Source: Burkholderiaceae bacterium | Lineage (GTDB): Bacteria; Pseudomonadota; Gammaproteobacteria; Burkholderiales; Burkholderiaceae_F | Direction: 5' to 3' | Assembly (NCBI GenBank): GCA_022843955.1 | Contig: JALHMQ010000026.1 | Span: forward strand, 1 to 64,000 | Length of the DNA: 64,000 bases | The notes under the pieces: model-generated | What the model was told of the DNA's origin: nothing | The model's database searches: none | Seen by the model: only the letters and a program-made list of their open reading frames with translations | Shown: one piece after another, positions 8,898 through 17,060 of the stretch | How the letters are laid out: each line of letters begins with the position of its first letter | How positions within the stretch are numbered: the stretch's first letter is position 1 | Translations under genes and position numbers: made by a program

Positions 8898-10046
8898 TCA
8901 TTTCCCGACACGTGACTTTGCTCGCGCAAGGTATCTCTGCGCAATGGTCCGAAGGTCTTCGGCTCCCGCCGGCTGCTGTTTCGCGAGGAACTGCAGCGCT
9001 TCGTTCACCGCAACGTCGCCCCGCTCCGTCCCGTGCTTGAGCAGCAACGACGCATACGCGGCGCTGTAGCTATTGCGGTCGAGGCGAAGTGCGGTGCGAA
9101 TCAACTCGCGTGCGCGCTGCCCATCCCGTCGGAGCGCAGCTATGACTGCGAGCCCGCCATAAGTCTCTCCAAAGCTGCGATCAACTGCGTTGGCATTGCT
9201 CAGCGTTGACTCAGCCGCATCAACTTCGCCTCGCAGAATCTGTATCCAGGCGAGTGCGTTCAATGTCCCCAGATGAGTTGGCATGGCGGCCACCGCTCGC
9301 TGAAGATGCATTGCCGCGGTATCAAGATCCTGCCCTGCTGCCGCAGCGAGTCCGGCGCCGAGGTGAGCTCGGCCATCGTCGGACCTCGCAGAAAGGGCGT
9401 TGCTGAAGCGATCAAGCGCAAGGGGAATGTCCTCCGCCTGCAGCGCGACGAATCCGCCGACGCAGTGCAGCTCGGGTGTCAGACGCCCTGCACTCGCCGC
9501 CTGCGCGTAAAGCCGCGTTGCATCTTGCATCCGCCCTGCGTCTAGATAGAGCGTGGCGAGCGGACCCGACAAGTCAAGGCGATTAGGCGCACGATCAAGC
9601 AACGACTCCAAGTGTGCGATGGCCTCTTCGAGTCGCCCCAAGAAGTGCAGGCAGCGCGCATGCAGCAGGTCAGCACCTGGCACGACATCGGCGTACGCGG
9701 GTGCAGCAAGAACGCGATCGATCACTTCGAGTGCCGCCTCATACCGACCCTGCTGGAACCGCAGCTCTGCCAGCTCGTACAGCGGCACAACGTGCGCGTT
9801 ATCAGCCAGCGCCAAGTCTTCGAGCTCGCTCGATGCCTCTTCGATCCGATCAAGTCGACGTAGCGCAACGGCGCGCCGATAGGAAAACTGCACATGCCCT
9901 GGCGCAAGCGCGAGCGCCCGATCTGCGTGCGCGAGTGCACGATCGGCCTTCTGGCAAGAGATGGCAGTATCCACGGCCCTCGCCAGAAGTTCGAGGTTGT
10001 CAGGATCCTGCTTGAGGTAGCTTTCGAGGAGTTCGAGTGAGGCCAT
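8898..10046 (-). CDS. TPR-repeat protein
   Basis: The 382-residue product is built of tetratricopeptide repeats across nearly its whole length, for example ALAHADRALALAPGHVQFSY, EAALEVIDRVLA and DTAAMHLQRAVAAMPTH. It has no signal peptide or enzymatic motif, so it is probably a cytosolic scaffold. The frame is open upstream to 10244, but the repeats begin right after the ATG at 10046 (MASLELLESYL). It is divergent from the ATP-grasp gene, which leads the candidate peptide-modification locus, so a link to that pathway is possible but unproven. Confidence 0.75.
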   Translation of the reverse strand: MASLELLESYLKQDPDNLELLARAVDTAISCQKADRALAHADRALALAPGHVQFSYRRAVALRRLDRIEEASSELEDLALADNAHVVPLYELAELRFQQGRYEAALEVIDRVLAAPAYADVVPGADLLHARCLHFLGRLEEAIAHLESLLDRAPNRLDLSGPLATLYLDAGRMQDATRLYAQAASAGRLTPELHCVGGFVALQAEDIPLALDRFSNALSARSDDGRAHLGAGLAAAAGQDLDTAAMHLQRAVAAMPTHLGTLNALAWIQILRGEVDAAESTLSNANAVDRSFGETYGGLAVIAALRRDGQRARELIRTALRLDRNSYSAAYASLLLKHGTERGDVAVNEALQFLAKQQPAGAEDLRTIAQRYLARAKSRVGK

Positions 10047-10375
10047 GGTCGTTCTCTTGCCTGCCTTGCGCGCTATGAGATCGCACCGAAGGTCAACCGG
10101 CAATACGGCATCGTTCCCCTGCTGAAAGCGCAGGCACTGCGCGCCATCACGGTTCACGAACTTAGCGATCCAATCTACAGTGAGGTCACGCTCGCAATTA
10201 TCAGCTTTGTACGCCCCACTTGACTCGCGATTGCAGTCACGCATCGTTGTGGTCCGCCAGATGGTACTAACTGTACAGTCGCTGCGCGCAGCGCCGTCGG
10301 TTCCGACCTACGCCACCCTCGTTTCATAGCGCTTTGCCGACCGTAAGTTCGACCCACTGCCGCAATCAATCGCAA
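10047..10375. other. Divergent intergenic region between the TPR and ATP-grasp genes
   Basis: This 329-base stretch must hold the promoters of two divergent genes. I saw no conserved small peptide gene. The leftward frame open through it (to 10244) is in phase with the TPR gene but lacks repeats or a Shine-Dalgarno sequence. A TTG at 10334 is an alternative start for the ATP-grasp gene. Confidence 0.4.
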
Positions 10376-11395
10376 ATGCTCTTCCACCGGCGTCCAATCA
10401 GCCACTTCATTGCCATCAATGCCTGGGCGGTTGCCCGCGGCGGGGACGCGCGGCTGGATCTGCGAACGTTTCAGATAACCATCACGGCGAACAATCGCCA
10501 CTACGAGTTCACTCCGCAATTCATCGTTCGGCACGACGACCGGATTCGTTACCGGCCCAGCTTTGCCGCAGACGTCGAAGGCTTCGCGGGCTGGCTGCCC
10601 TACTTCAATCGTCGTTGGGACGCGGGGGTGGACAAGCTTGCGTTCAAGCGTGCCGCCGATTCGCTTGGCTTGCGCACGCCAAAGCACTGGCACTCAAATC
10701 GGCCTGACGCGCCGTTCATCATCAAGCACGCGACCGGCTCGTTCGCCGACGGATTGCGCGGACCCTGGCGCACCTACGCTGAAGCCGACGCCGCCCAGCA
10801 GTTGAAAAGCGGCGAGTTCTACGAAGCGCTGGTCGCTGGAAGCATCATCAAGCTGTGGGCTTTCGGCCCCACACTTGTCTGCGTCGAGCGGCGAGAACCC
10901 CCGCTCGTGGTCGGCGACGGGCGGCACACCGTTGCAGAGCTCGCGGACCGCCACTTTGATCTAAACCGACCCGGTCGGCGCGCTGATTTCGAGAGACGCA
11001 AAAACGACATGCGGACGCTGCTCGCGTTCCAGGGCGTTGATTGGGACTTCGTACTGCCGGACGGCGGCCCGCTGTGCCTCGACTTCATCTATGGATCGCC
11101 GCTTTTCCCATCGGACGATCAGCAGAATCGGAACCTCGTTGGTTCTATCGAAGAAGCTACCCTGCTGACGGAGATCGAACAGGCCCTGCCGCGCCTTCAC
11201 GTAATGCTGCCGCCTCAATGGCAGGCTCACACGCTCTACTCGGTCGATGGCGTACTGGATCAAGACGGTCGAGTGTTCTGGCTCGAAATGAACTGCAATC
11301 CGATGGTTCCACCAGACGCTTACGGCGTCATCCTCGACCATACCTTTTTCGGCCCGACACCCCAGAGCGCTGTCATTCCTCTGCCCAGAACTTGA
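10376..11395 (+). CDS. ATP-grasp enzyme next to a YcaO locus
   Basis: The 339-residue protein has ATP-grasp features: DKLAFKRAADSLGLRTPKHW, the nucleotide-binding strand and loop FIIKHATGSFADGLRG, a cyanophycin-synthetase-like VVGDGRHTVAELADR, and a metal-binding WLEMNCNP near the C-terminus. ATP-grasp ligases join a carboxylate to an amine or other nucleophile through an acyl phosphate. In RiPP pathways they make macrolactams, macrolactones or amino-acid additions. The first ATG (10376) is chosen; a TTG at 10334 is the alternative. The gene converges on the 2OG oxygenase gene with a 23-base overlap. Its role in modifying the neighbouring peptide is inference. Confidence 0.65.
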   Translation: MLFHRRPISHFIAINAWAVARGGDARLDLRTFQITITANNRHYEFTPQFIVRHDDRIRYRPSFAADVEGFAGWLPYFNRRWDAGVDKLAFKRAADSLGLRTPKHWHSNRPDAPFIIKHATGSFADGLRGPWRTYAEADAAQQLKSGEFYEALVAGSIIKLWAFGPTLVCVERREPPLVVGDGRHTVAELADRHFDLNRPGRRADFERRKNDMRTLLAFQGVDWDFVLPDGGPLCLDFIYGSPLFPSDDQQNRNLVGSIEEATLLTEIEQALPRLHVMLPPQWQAHTLYSVDGVLDQDGRVFWLEMNCNPMVPPDAYGVILDHTFFGPTPQSAVIPLPRT

Positions 11396-12029
11396 AGACC
11401 AGTACGCGCCGATCCGTCGGGCAGATGCGAGAAACGGAGCGGCCAACATGCGGCGGATCGCCGCGAATGATGACCAGCCGGCCAGGCTTCGGCATCACGC
11501 CGCCGGTGATTTCTCCGTCCGCGTCGAAGAACAAGGTCTCACCGGCCCACTCAAGCTTCCAATCCCGGTTGCAGTAGATCAGTGCCGTGTAGTGCGAGGG
11601 GCGCGACGCGTCCTCGGCGATATCCTGGTGCACGCGCCCTTCGGTTCCGAACGTATTGGCACTCAGCATGCACTCGTACAGGCGCACCGGGCGGCCCACC
11701 GCCGCCTTGATCGCACGCCAGGCGTCGAGCACGGGTTGCAGCGTCTGGTCCAGCGCCTCCAGCGCAGGCTCGACATTGGCGCTGTACGCCTCGTCAGAGA
11801 ACGCTATCGGGTAGTACCAGTGCATGTCCAACTCGTGGGACTTGAAACGATCCCAGCGATTCAGGAAGTGCACGGGCATCCAGTGCATTGCATCGATCAA
11901 CGCCGACTGTGCAGCATCCGGCAGGAGACCGTCGATGACGCTGACACCTGGCCCGGCAGACCGTCCGGCGGCCATGCCCTTCTGCGGTGGCGGCGCGACG
12001 GGCGGCCGGTCCTGCAGTACGGCTGCCAT
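11373..12029 (-). CDS. 2-oxoglutarate/Fe(II)-dependent oxygenase
   Basis: The 218-residue protein resembles prolyl-4-hydroxylase-type oxygenases. The iron ligands appear as H134 and D136 in GRVHQDIAED and H194 in GDPPHVGRSVSR, with Arg residues beyond that could bind 2-oxoglutarate. The strands WAGETLFF and RRVLVFKFW fit a double-stranded beta-helix. Its ATG overlaps the stop of the 64-residue peptide gene (TGATG), so it is translationally coupled to it. Hydroxylation or oxidation of that peptide is a plausible role. Confidence 0.78.
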   Translation of the reverse strand: MAAVLQDRPPVAPPPQKGMAAGRSAGPGVSVIDGLLPDAAQSALIDAMHWMPVHFLNRWDRFKSHELDMHWYYPIAFSDEAYSANVEPALEALDQTLQPVLDAWRAIKAAVGRPVRLYECMLSANTFGTEGRVHQDIAEDASRPSHYTALIYCNRDWKLEWAGETLFFDADGEITGGVMPKPGRLVIIRGDPPHVGRSVSRICPTDRRVLVFKFWAEE

Positions 12030-12223
12030 CAGCGTTCGATCGCGTCGCCGCAGCCGCCCGAGCCCAGCGGCAGACCCACCTTGTGCGGCAAACGCGCGCG
12101 CTGAGCTGCCGTCCAGCGCTGGCTCGGGCTTTCGGCGCCCTCGCCTTTGCGGGACTGCGCATCCGACGGTGCCAGTTCCTTGATCTGACCGAGTTTGTTC
12201 TTCGTGCTTTGCGTCTGCTTCAT
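12029..12223 (-). CDS. Putative RiPP precursor peptide, 64 residues
   Basis: This small ORF lies 18 bases after the YcaO-fusion gene and is coupled to the oxygenase gene by a TGATG overlap. It encodes a hydrophilic, Lys/Gln-rich N-terminal part (MKQTQSTKNKLGQIKELAPS), as leaders often are. The C-terminal stretch LPHKVGLPLGSGGCGDAIER has one Ser and one Cys in a Gly-rich context, suitable for azoline/azole formation. A strong AGGAGG supports translation. I recognise no family. The precursor role rests on position and composition; a small accessory protein is the alternative. Confidence 0.6.
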   Translation of the reverse strand: MKQTQSTKNKLGQIKELAPSDAQSRKGEGAESPSQRWTAAQRARLPHKVGLPLGSGGCGDAIER

Positions 12224-12226
12224 GGC

Positions 12227-12233
12227 TCCTCCT
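12227..12233 (-). promoter_or_regulatory. Strong Shine-Dalgarno of the 64-residue peptide gene
   Basis: The coding strand reads AGGAGGAGCC directly before the ATG at 12223, an almost ideal ribosome-binding site. It is stronger than those of neighbouring genes and decides in favour of this small ORF being real. Confidence 0.7.
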
Positions 12234-12241
12234 GGGTTTGG

Positions 12242-14731
12242 CTATGGGAAAGGATGAGGGAATCGTGAGGCGGGGTGAACGCGCGGGACCATCCCCCTCG
12301 GCTCGCGCATGAATCCGAATGACATTGGCAGAAGCGACGGTACAAGTGCCTTGACTACCGTCAAGGCCGTCCGACCTTGGTCAACGCGGTGCAGGCGCGG
12401 CGTAATGTCGACCGCGATAGGTCGCAGACCAGTGTCGACGAAGCGCCCAACCAGTTCCTGCGCGGTACTGCAACTCGCTGGCCGCGCCGCCAGCCGCCGG
12501 GTACCAGGCGCCGACGGAAACAGCACTGCATCGGCCCGGCGGAAATACCGCTTGCGGCCATAGAGCTCGAAGTGGTGCTCCGTCGTCTCGACCCGGCGCG
12601 GATCATTGATCGTCGGCGCATGTCCATGAATCCACGCGTAAACGCGAGCTTCCAGTTCGTCTAACGCCGCATGCACTGCCGACAGAAGATCCGCGTGGGC
12701 GGCGGTGCCCATGGTTGTGAAGTGCTGGCCGTCATGCTGGGCAGCCACCAGGGCAACATGCGCCCAGCGTGAATCGAGCCGTTGGACGCAGACCCGGCAG
12801 CCCAACGCCGCCAGCGCGTTCAGTCGCTGGCGCAGATCTGCAGACAGTGCCCGCAGCGCAAGCGGCTCGCCGGGAACCTGCATCAGCCAGTGCCGCATAA
12901 ACGCATCGCGCTCGATGACCTCCAGCAGCGCCCTCAGCAAGGCGTCGTCGAACGACGCCCCGGCGGCGCAGCCCGAGGACGTCACCTGCGTGAACGGCTG
13001 CCCCGGCACGTGGCGTTGCTCGATCAACGATGCCCGCGAGTACACCAGGTCCGCCAGAACATGCACTGCCCGGCTGGACGCGAGATCATGCCCGCGCGAC
13101 CACAGATACGTCGCCGCCGGATCGAACGGTCGATAGGGAAACGACTTCGCCCGCAGTTGGGGCGCGCTGTAGCGGACGAACTGCCGCGGATCTATGGCGC
13201 CACGCACGCCGGCCAGCGTGCCGCGGGTGATCGCCTTCGGCTCGCGAAAGCCCTCCCGCTCGATGGCCTCGGCGCTGGCCTTGCGCAGCGCGACCCACGG
13301 GTCGGTTGCACGCCCCCACGCAAAGGGGCGGCTGTCGTCGTCAGTCTTGACCCGCGCACGACCCAGATGAAACGGCATCGCGTAGCGCGCGGCCGCACTG
13401 TCCACCCAAGCAAAGTCCAGTTCCGGTGCGCGCGCGATCGACTTGACTTCGTCCGCCGACGGGGCAGCACCGAAAATGGCCGAGCCCAGCACCAGCTGCC
13501 CGTCGAGGCGGCACAGGTCCTGGATCACCGTCTCGTAGTACCCGCCGATGGTCGCGTAGCCGAGCTTCAGCGCAGGCGCCACCAGGCCGCCGTTGTGCAG
13601 GGCTGCCCCCGCTTCCATGAACAGGTACTGCAACGCCCGGTTGCGATAGCGCAGCGCCGCCACCGATACGTCGGCCGCAAGAAAGACCGCGCCCACCGCA
13701 TAGCGCAGCTCCCACGGATTGCCAAAGGCGCGTGGCAGCAACCCCTGCGCCGTGCTGACCGGCTCCAGCGCCACGCACCGCTGGGCCGGGTAGCGCACGC
13801 GATACACGCCCACAGAGTGGCGGCCCACGCGCCGCTGCAGGGCGACATAGACCTCCACCAGGTGCATGCCGCCGGCCGATGCGAGCGTTCGTTTGGGTGT
13901 CACCCAGCCCACGCGGTCATGCTTGGCGCGCACCACACCGCCGACCGACCACAACAGCGAAAGCAGACGGGCGGCGGAGATGGAGGCATCAGCGAACGTG
14001 TACGTCGACACGCGCTGCTCGAAGAACCGATCGAGCGGCGAACGCACCCCCGACACCCGCCGGTCGGGCGCGGCTTGCTTGGCGCCTTCGGCATTCCAGA
14101 GGAAGCGCCGGCAGATCTGGTTGGTGAGCTTGGAGGGCGCTGCCAGGCCGAACGGGCTGCCCTGGAAGGCATAACGCGCCGCCTCGGCTGTCAGCAGGTT
14201 GGCGTCGATCAGCGCACCCTGCTCGAGCAGGAACGCAACAAACGATTGAAGTTCTTCGCGTAGCGGCCCCGCCTTGAGGGTGGCCAGCCCTTCTTCCACC
14301 GTGCGCGCGCCATCAAAGGTAGACAACACGCGCCGCAGCAGCGCCGCGGGTGCGCGAATCTCCACGTCACGCTGCGCGGTGCGCACGGTCAACAGGCCGC
14401 CATCGAGAACGGCTGGCCCTGCCACGACCGGGCACAGGCGGGCCGGGTCGGCGCGAGCAGCAAGCAACGCCCGGGGCGGGCGGTCGTTGAGTACGGCATT
14501 GCGTTGGGGGAGCGGTGCAATGCGCGGCGGCCGTGGCTCTTGGCGCGCGGCGGCCCGAGCACGGGGCAACCGCGAGCCGGCTTCTGCCGCCGCGGCAGCG
14601 GGCGCGATCCCGGTGCCCGGGGGGTCTCGGCCGGTCGATCGGTCCATCAGCGCCCTTCCCGGCTGCAGCCAGGCGCGGAAGCGCACGGCATCGATATCGC
14701 CCCAAGCGCCCAGAGTTCCCACCGCGCCCAC
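12242..14731 (-). CDS. SagB-type dehydrogenase / YcaO cyclodehydratase fusion (TOMM synthetase)
   Basis: The 829-residue protein combines several modules. Residues about 110-180 resemble a winged-helix leader-recognition domain (PAALLRRVLSTFDG then FVAFLLEQGALID). Residues about 236-420 match SagB/ThcOx nitroreductases, with RVSTYTF and the flavin motif LASAGGMHLVEVY. Residues about 470-829 are YcaO, with LRKASAEAIERE, TSSGCAAGASFDDALLRALL and EVIERDAF, and a C-terminal PHPFP that fits the PxPxP end of azoline-forming YcaOs. YcaO enzymes use ATP to cyclise Cys/Ser/Thr; SagB oxidises azolines to azoles. The start is a GTG preceded by a GAGGCGG stretch, with a later in-frame ATG at 14647 possible. 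The first 70 residues are low-complexity. Confidence 0.85.
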   Translation of the reverse strand: MGAVGTLGAWGDIDAVRFRAWLQPGRALMDRSTGRDPPGTGIAPAAAAAEAGSRLPRARAAARQEPRPPRIAPLPQRNAVLNDRPPRALLAARADPARLCPVVAGPAVLDGGLLTVRTAQRDVEIRAPAALLRRVLSTFDGARTVEEGLATLKAGPLREELQSFVAFLLEQGALIDANLLTAEAARYAFQGSPFGLAAPSKLTNQICRRFLWNAEGAKQAAPDRRVSGVRSPLDRFFEQRVSTYTFADASISAARLLSLLWSVGGVVRAKHDRVGWVTPKRTLASAGGMHLVEVYVALQRRVGRHSVGVYRVRYPAQRCVALEPVSTAQGLLPRAFGNPWELRYAVGAVFLAADVSVAALRYRNRALQYLFMEAGAALHNGGLVAPALKLGYATIGGYYETVIQDLCRLDGQLVLGSAIFGAAPSADEVKSIARAPELDFAWVDSAAARYAMPFHLGRARVKTDDDSRPFAWGRATDPWVALRKASAEAIEREGFREPKAITRGTLAGVRGAIDPRQFVRYSAPQLRAKSFPYRPFDPAATYLWSRGHDLASSRAVHVLADLVYSRASLIEQRHVPGQPFTQVTSSGCAAGASFDDALLRALLEVIERDAFMRHWLMQVPGEPLALRALSADLRQRLNALAALGCRVCVQRLDSRWAHVALVAAQHDGQHFTTMGTAAHADLLSAVHAALDELEARVYAWIHGHAPTINDPRRVETTEHHFELYGRKRYFRRADAVLFPSAPGTRRLAARPASCSTAQELVGRFVDTGLRPIAVDITPRLHRVDQGRTALTVVKALVPSLLPMSFGFMREPRGMVPRVHPASRFPHPFP

Positions 14732-14753
14732 ATCACCCGCCTCATCCCCATCG

Positions 14754-15983
14754 TCACGGCACCACCGTCAGATTCACCGGCACCGCAAACGGCTGCGTGG
14801 TCCCGCCAATGCTCAGCATGAACCGCGCCTCGCCCCGGTACGTGCCCGGCACCATGCAGCGCAGCGGCCCGCCCAGCCCGCCCTGCCGCACACAGGTGCT
14901 CACCGCGAACGACGTGATGAACCCCGGGGTCGACGCCGCCGTCCCGCCCGAACTGATCCACGACGCATACGGCGCACTCGGGTCCGCCCCCGGCGGCGGC
15001 GCATCCAGCACCACCACCTCGGTCAGCGCCACGCTGCCCGCCTGCGCCACCGCGTCAATGCTCACGAACTCGCCCTGCTCGCGCCCGGCCGGCACCGTCA
15101 CGTTCAACACCGCCGGGTTGAACACCACCGGCACGCTGGTCGCCCGCACCGTGTAGTTGACCCGCAGCGTCTGCAGTCGCGACGCCGGCCCGTTGCCGGC
15201 CACCCAGTCCGAGCGCACCGTGTACGGCGTGGAGTATGTGCCGGGCGGCACCAGCCGCGGCCGCACCACGAGCTTGCTGCCGGGCCGGTCCACCGTGGTC
15301 GGCACCAGCGTGCTGAAGAAGCCGGGCCGGCCGGGGTCGGCGAACACGTTGGTCGAGCCCTGCGCCACCAGCCGCAGCGCCTCATCCCCCGCCACCACGC
15401 CAAAGGGCAGCGTGAACGGCACCTCGCGCGGTGTGGGCAGGGTGCCGAAGTCGAGCGCGATGTCCACCGTCTCGGGCAGCACCAGGCCGGGGTGGATGGT
15501 CACGCGGTAAGGGAACGACAGCGGCGAGCCGCCGAGCTGCGTGGCGCAGCCGGCATCCAGGCACACCAGCACCCGCAGCGTGCCGCTGCGATTGGCGGCG
15601 GTGGTCTGGGCGCGGCCGGTCAGCGCAATGCGGCCCACCCGCGCCACCGTGTCCACGCTGAGCGTGGCCGTGCTGGCATATAGCTGCGCCGGGTCTTCCA
15701 CCACCACGAACAGCGTGCGGCCGGCCAGGGCATTGAGGTCACCGACCAGGCTGGCCGACAGTGTGGCGGCGGGCGTGGTCTCGCCGGCGTTGATGTCGGC
15801 GGTGAGGGTGGCGGGCTGGGGGTTGGTCAGGGAGACGGCGACCGGCGCGGGGGCAGGCGGGGTTGGGGCGATGGGTGCGGGCGCGGGGCCGCCATCGCCA
15901 CCGCCGCCGCAGGCAGTGAGGGTGAGGATGGCGGCGGCGAGCAGGGGGCGGAGGGCTTGGGAGCGGTTCGGGGCGAGGCGCAT
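14754..15983 (-). CDS. Pro/Ala-rich lipoprotein of unknown function
   Basis: From the ATG at 15983 the 409-residue product has a lipoprotein signal with lipobox LTAC (Cys25), followed by a GGGGDGG and Pro/Ala linker. The rest is rich in Val, Thr, Pro and Gly with repeated beta-strand patterns, suggesting Ig-like or other beta-sandwich domains. The frame is open to 16151, but the signal peptide fixes the start. The next gene downstream, 22 bases away, is the SagB-YcaO fusion, so the two may be co-transcribed. I do not recognise the family. Confidence 0.7.
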   Translation of the reverse strand: MRLAPNRSQALRPLLAAAILTLTACGGGGDGGPAPAPIAPTPPAPAPVAVSLTNPQPATLTADINAGETTPAATLSASLVGDLNALAGRTLFVVVEDPAQLYASTATLSVDTVARVGRIALTGRAQTTAANRSGTLRVLVCLDAGCATQLGGSPLSFPYRVTIHPGLVLPETVDIALDFGTLPTPREVPFTLPFGVVAGDEALRLVAQGSTNVFADPGRPGFFSTLVPTTVDRPGSKLVVRPRLVPPGTYSTPYTVRSDWVAGNGPASRLQTLRVNYTVRATSVPVVFNPAVLNVTVPAGREQGEFVSIDAVAQAGSVALTEVVVLDAPPPGADPSAPYASWISSGGTAASTPGFITSFAVSTCVRQGGLGGPLRCMVPGTYRGEARFMLSIGGTTQPFAVPVNLTVVP

Positions 15984-16270
15984 AGCGGTTGGAGGCGCGG
16001 GATGGTCAGGACTCGCAGGACTCGCGAGGCGAGCGCGGTGCGGGGTCGAGCGTGGTGATGTGAGGGGCTTCAGGTGAAGCCACGCGCACCAGTTGAAAGG
16101 CAGGCCTATTGCGCTGACAAAACAAATCGATGTTGGCCCCTTTAACTTCAAAGACTAACAAAACACAAACTTCTTACTGAGGCACGCCACATCGCTCGCG
16201 CAGCAATCATGCAATCACGCAAAGCAGCGCTAAGGTAGTGCCATGGGAGCCCGGCCCCTTTTAATTCGAA

Positions 16271-16537
16271 TCAGCGAGGAAACGATATCGCAACTTTATC
16301 TCGGTCGCACGTGAAACCTTCCTCCGCTTTGTTATGCGGAGTTGGCTCTGTAACCCAGTGGCGTAATTCAGGGTCAGCACTAATCACGGCTCGTGCGTCA
16401 TCAGAGAGTGGCTGACTCATATGGACAACCTGTAGCACCTTCGTCCACCCCTCAGATATCTCGGCGATTTGGTTGCCATGAGTGACAGCAATCTGAGCTG
16501 CTTTATCGACGACAGGAGAAAGAATTGTTGGCCTCAT
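16271..16537 (-). CDS. Probable immunity protein for the Rhs C-terminal domain
   Basis: The 88-residue ORF starts two bases after the rhs stop codon (TAA-CA-ATG) and is followed by no further gene of the train. It is soluble and acidic, with no signal peptide, and matches no family I recognise. The local base composition is visibly more AT-rich than the rest of the Rhs gene, as is the rhs 3' end. A small ORF directly after a polymorphic toxin gene is usually its cognate immunity gene. The assignment rests on position. Confidence 0.55.
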   Translation of the reverse strand: MRPTILSPVVDKAAQIAVTHGNQIAEISEGWTKVLQVVHMSQPLSDDARAVISADPELRHWVTEPTPHNKAEEGFTCDRDKVAISFPR

Positions 16538-16539
16538 TG

Positions 16540-17060
16540 TTACTGCCCCAATGGAATTTCACGGATTAGCCTCAGCGAATTCTGATAGTTGCGAACAAAG
16601 AACTGCTCGCCGGTGCCTGCACCAAGCCCAGGATTCGCGCCAGCGACGCCGGCTGGAACAGTGATCGGTCTGACGACTTCATACTCTCCAACTTTAGGCC
16701 TGTATCCAAACTCCGGATGGGGCTTGACTTGCAAGCTCTGGAAGAGCGTTGCGCGACTGCCACCAGAGGCTTCCAAAGTTGCTGCAGAAGTGTAGTAAGA
16801 CGATTGCCCTGGAAGTCCGCCGAAGACCCGGTCTCCTGCATTCAGCGTTGTCATGCTCCAACTGTCGGGAGCATATCCCCAACGAATCTGATCGGTTCTT
16901 GCCAAGTGAACTTCAAAACGAGAAGTAGCATTTCCCGCACGCGTCGCCTCGATATTCGCCAGCACTCGCTCACGGGTAGCGAGTTGCCCTGCACTGTTCG
17001 GCGCGACACTGCCAAGGCTCCGCACGCTAGCGGCCACCCCGGCCACCTGCCCACCGAACA
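16540..17060 (-). other. Variable C-terminal (toxin-like) domain of the Rhs protein
   Basis: The last ~170 residues differ from the YD core in composition and are more AT-rich at DNA level. They include WGYAPDSWSMTTLNAGDRVF, YYTSAATLEASGG and YEVVRPITVPAG followed by GTGEQFFV. The last pair loosely recalls NAD-glycohydrolase or ADP-ribosyltransferase-type toxins such as TNT; this is a weak impression. The immediate downstream small ORF supports a toxin role. Confidence 0.45.

Noticed and set aside
10047-10244. N-terminal extension of the TPR protein
   Set aside because: No TPR pattern and no convincing ribosome site; the repeats start at the ATG at 10046.
12782-14263. 493-residue plus-strand frame opposite the SagB-YcaO gene
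   Set aside because: Composition typical of an antisense shadow; the other strand carries continuous SagB and YcaO motifs.
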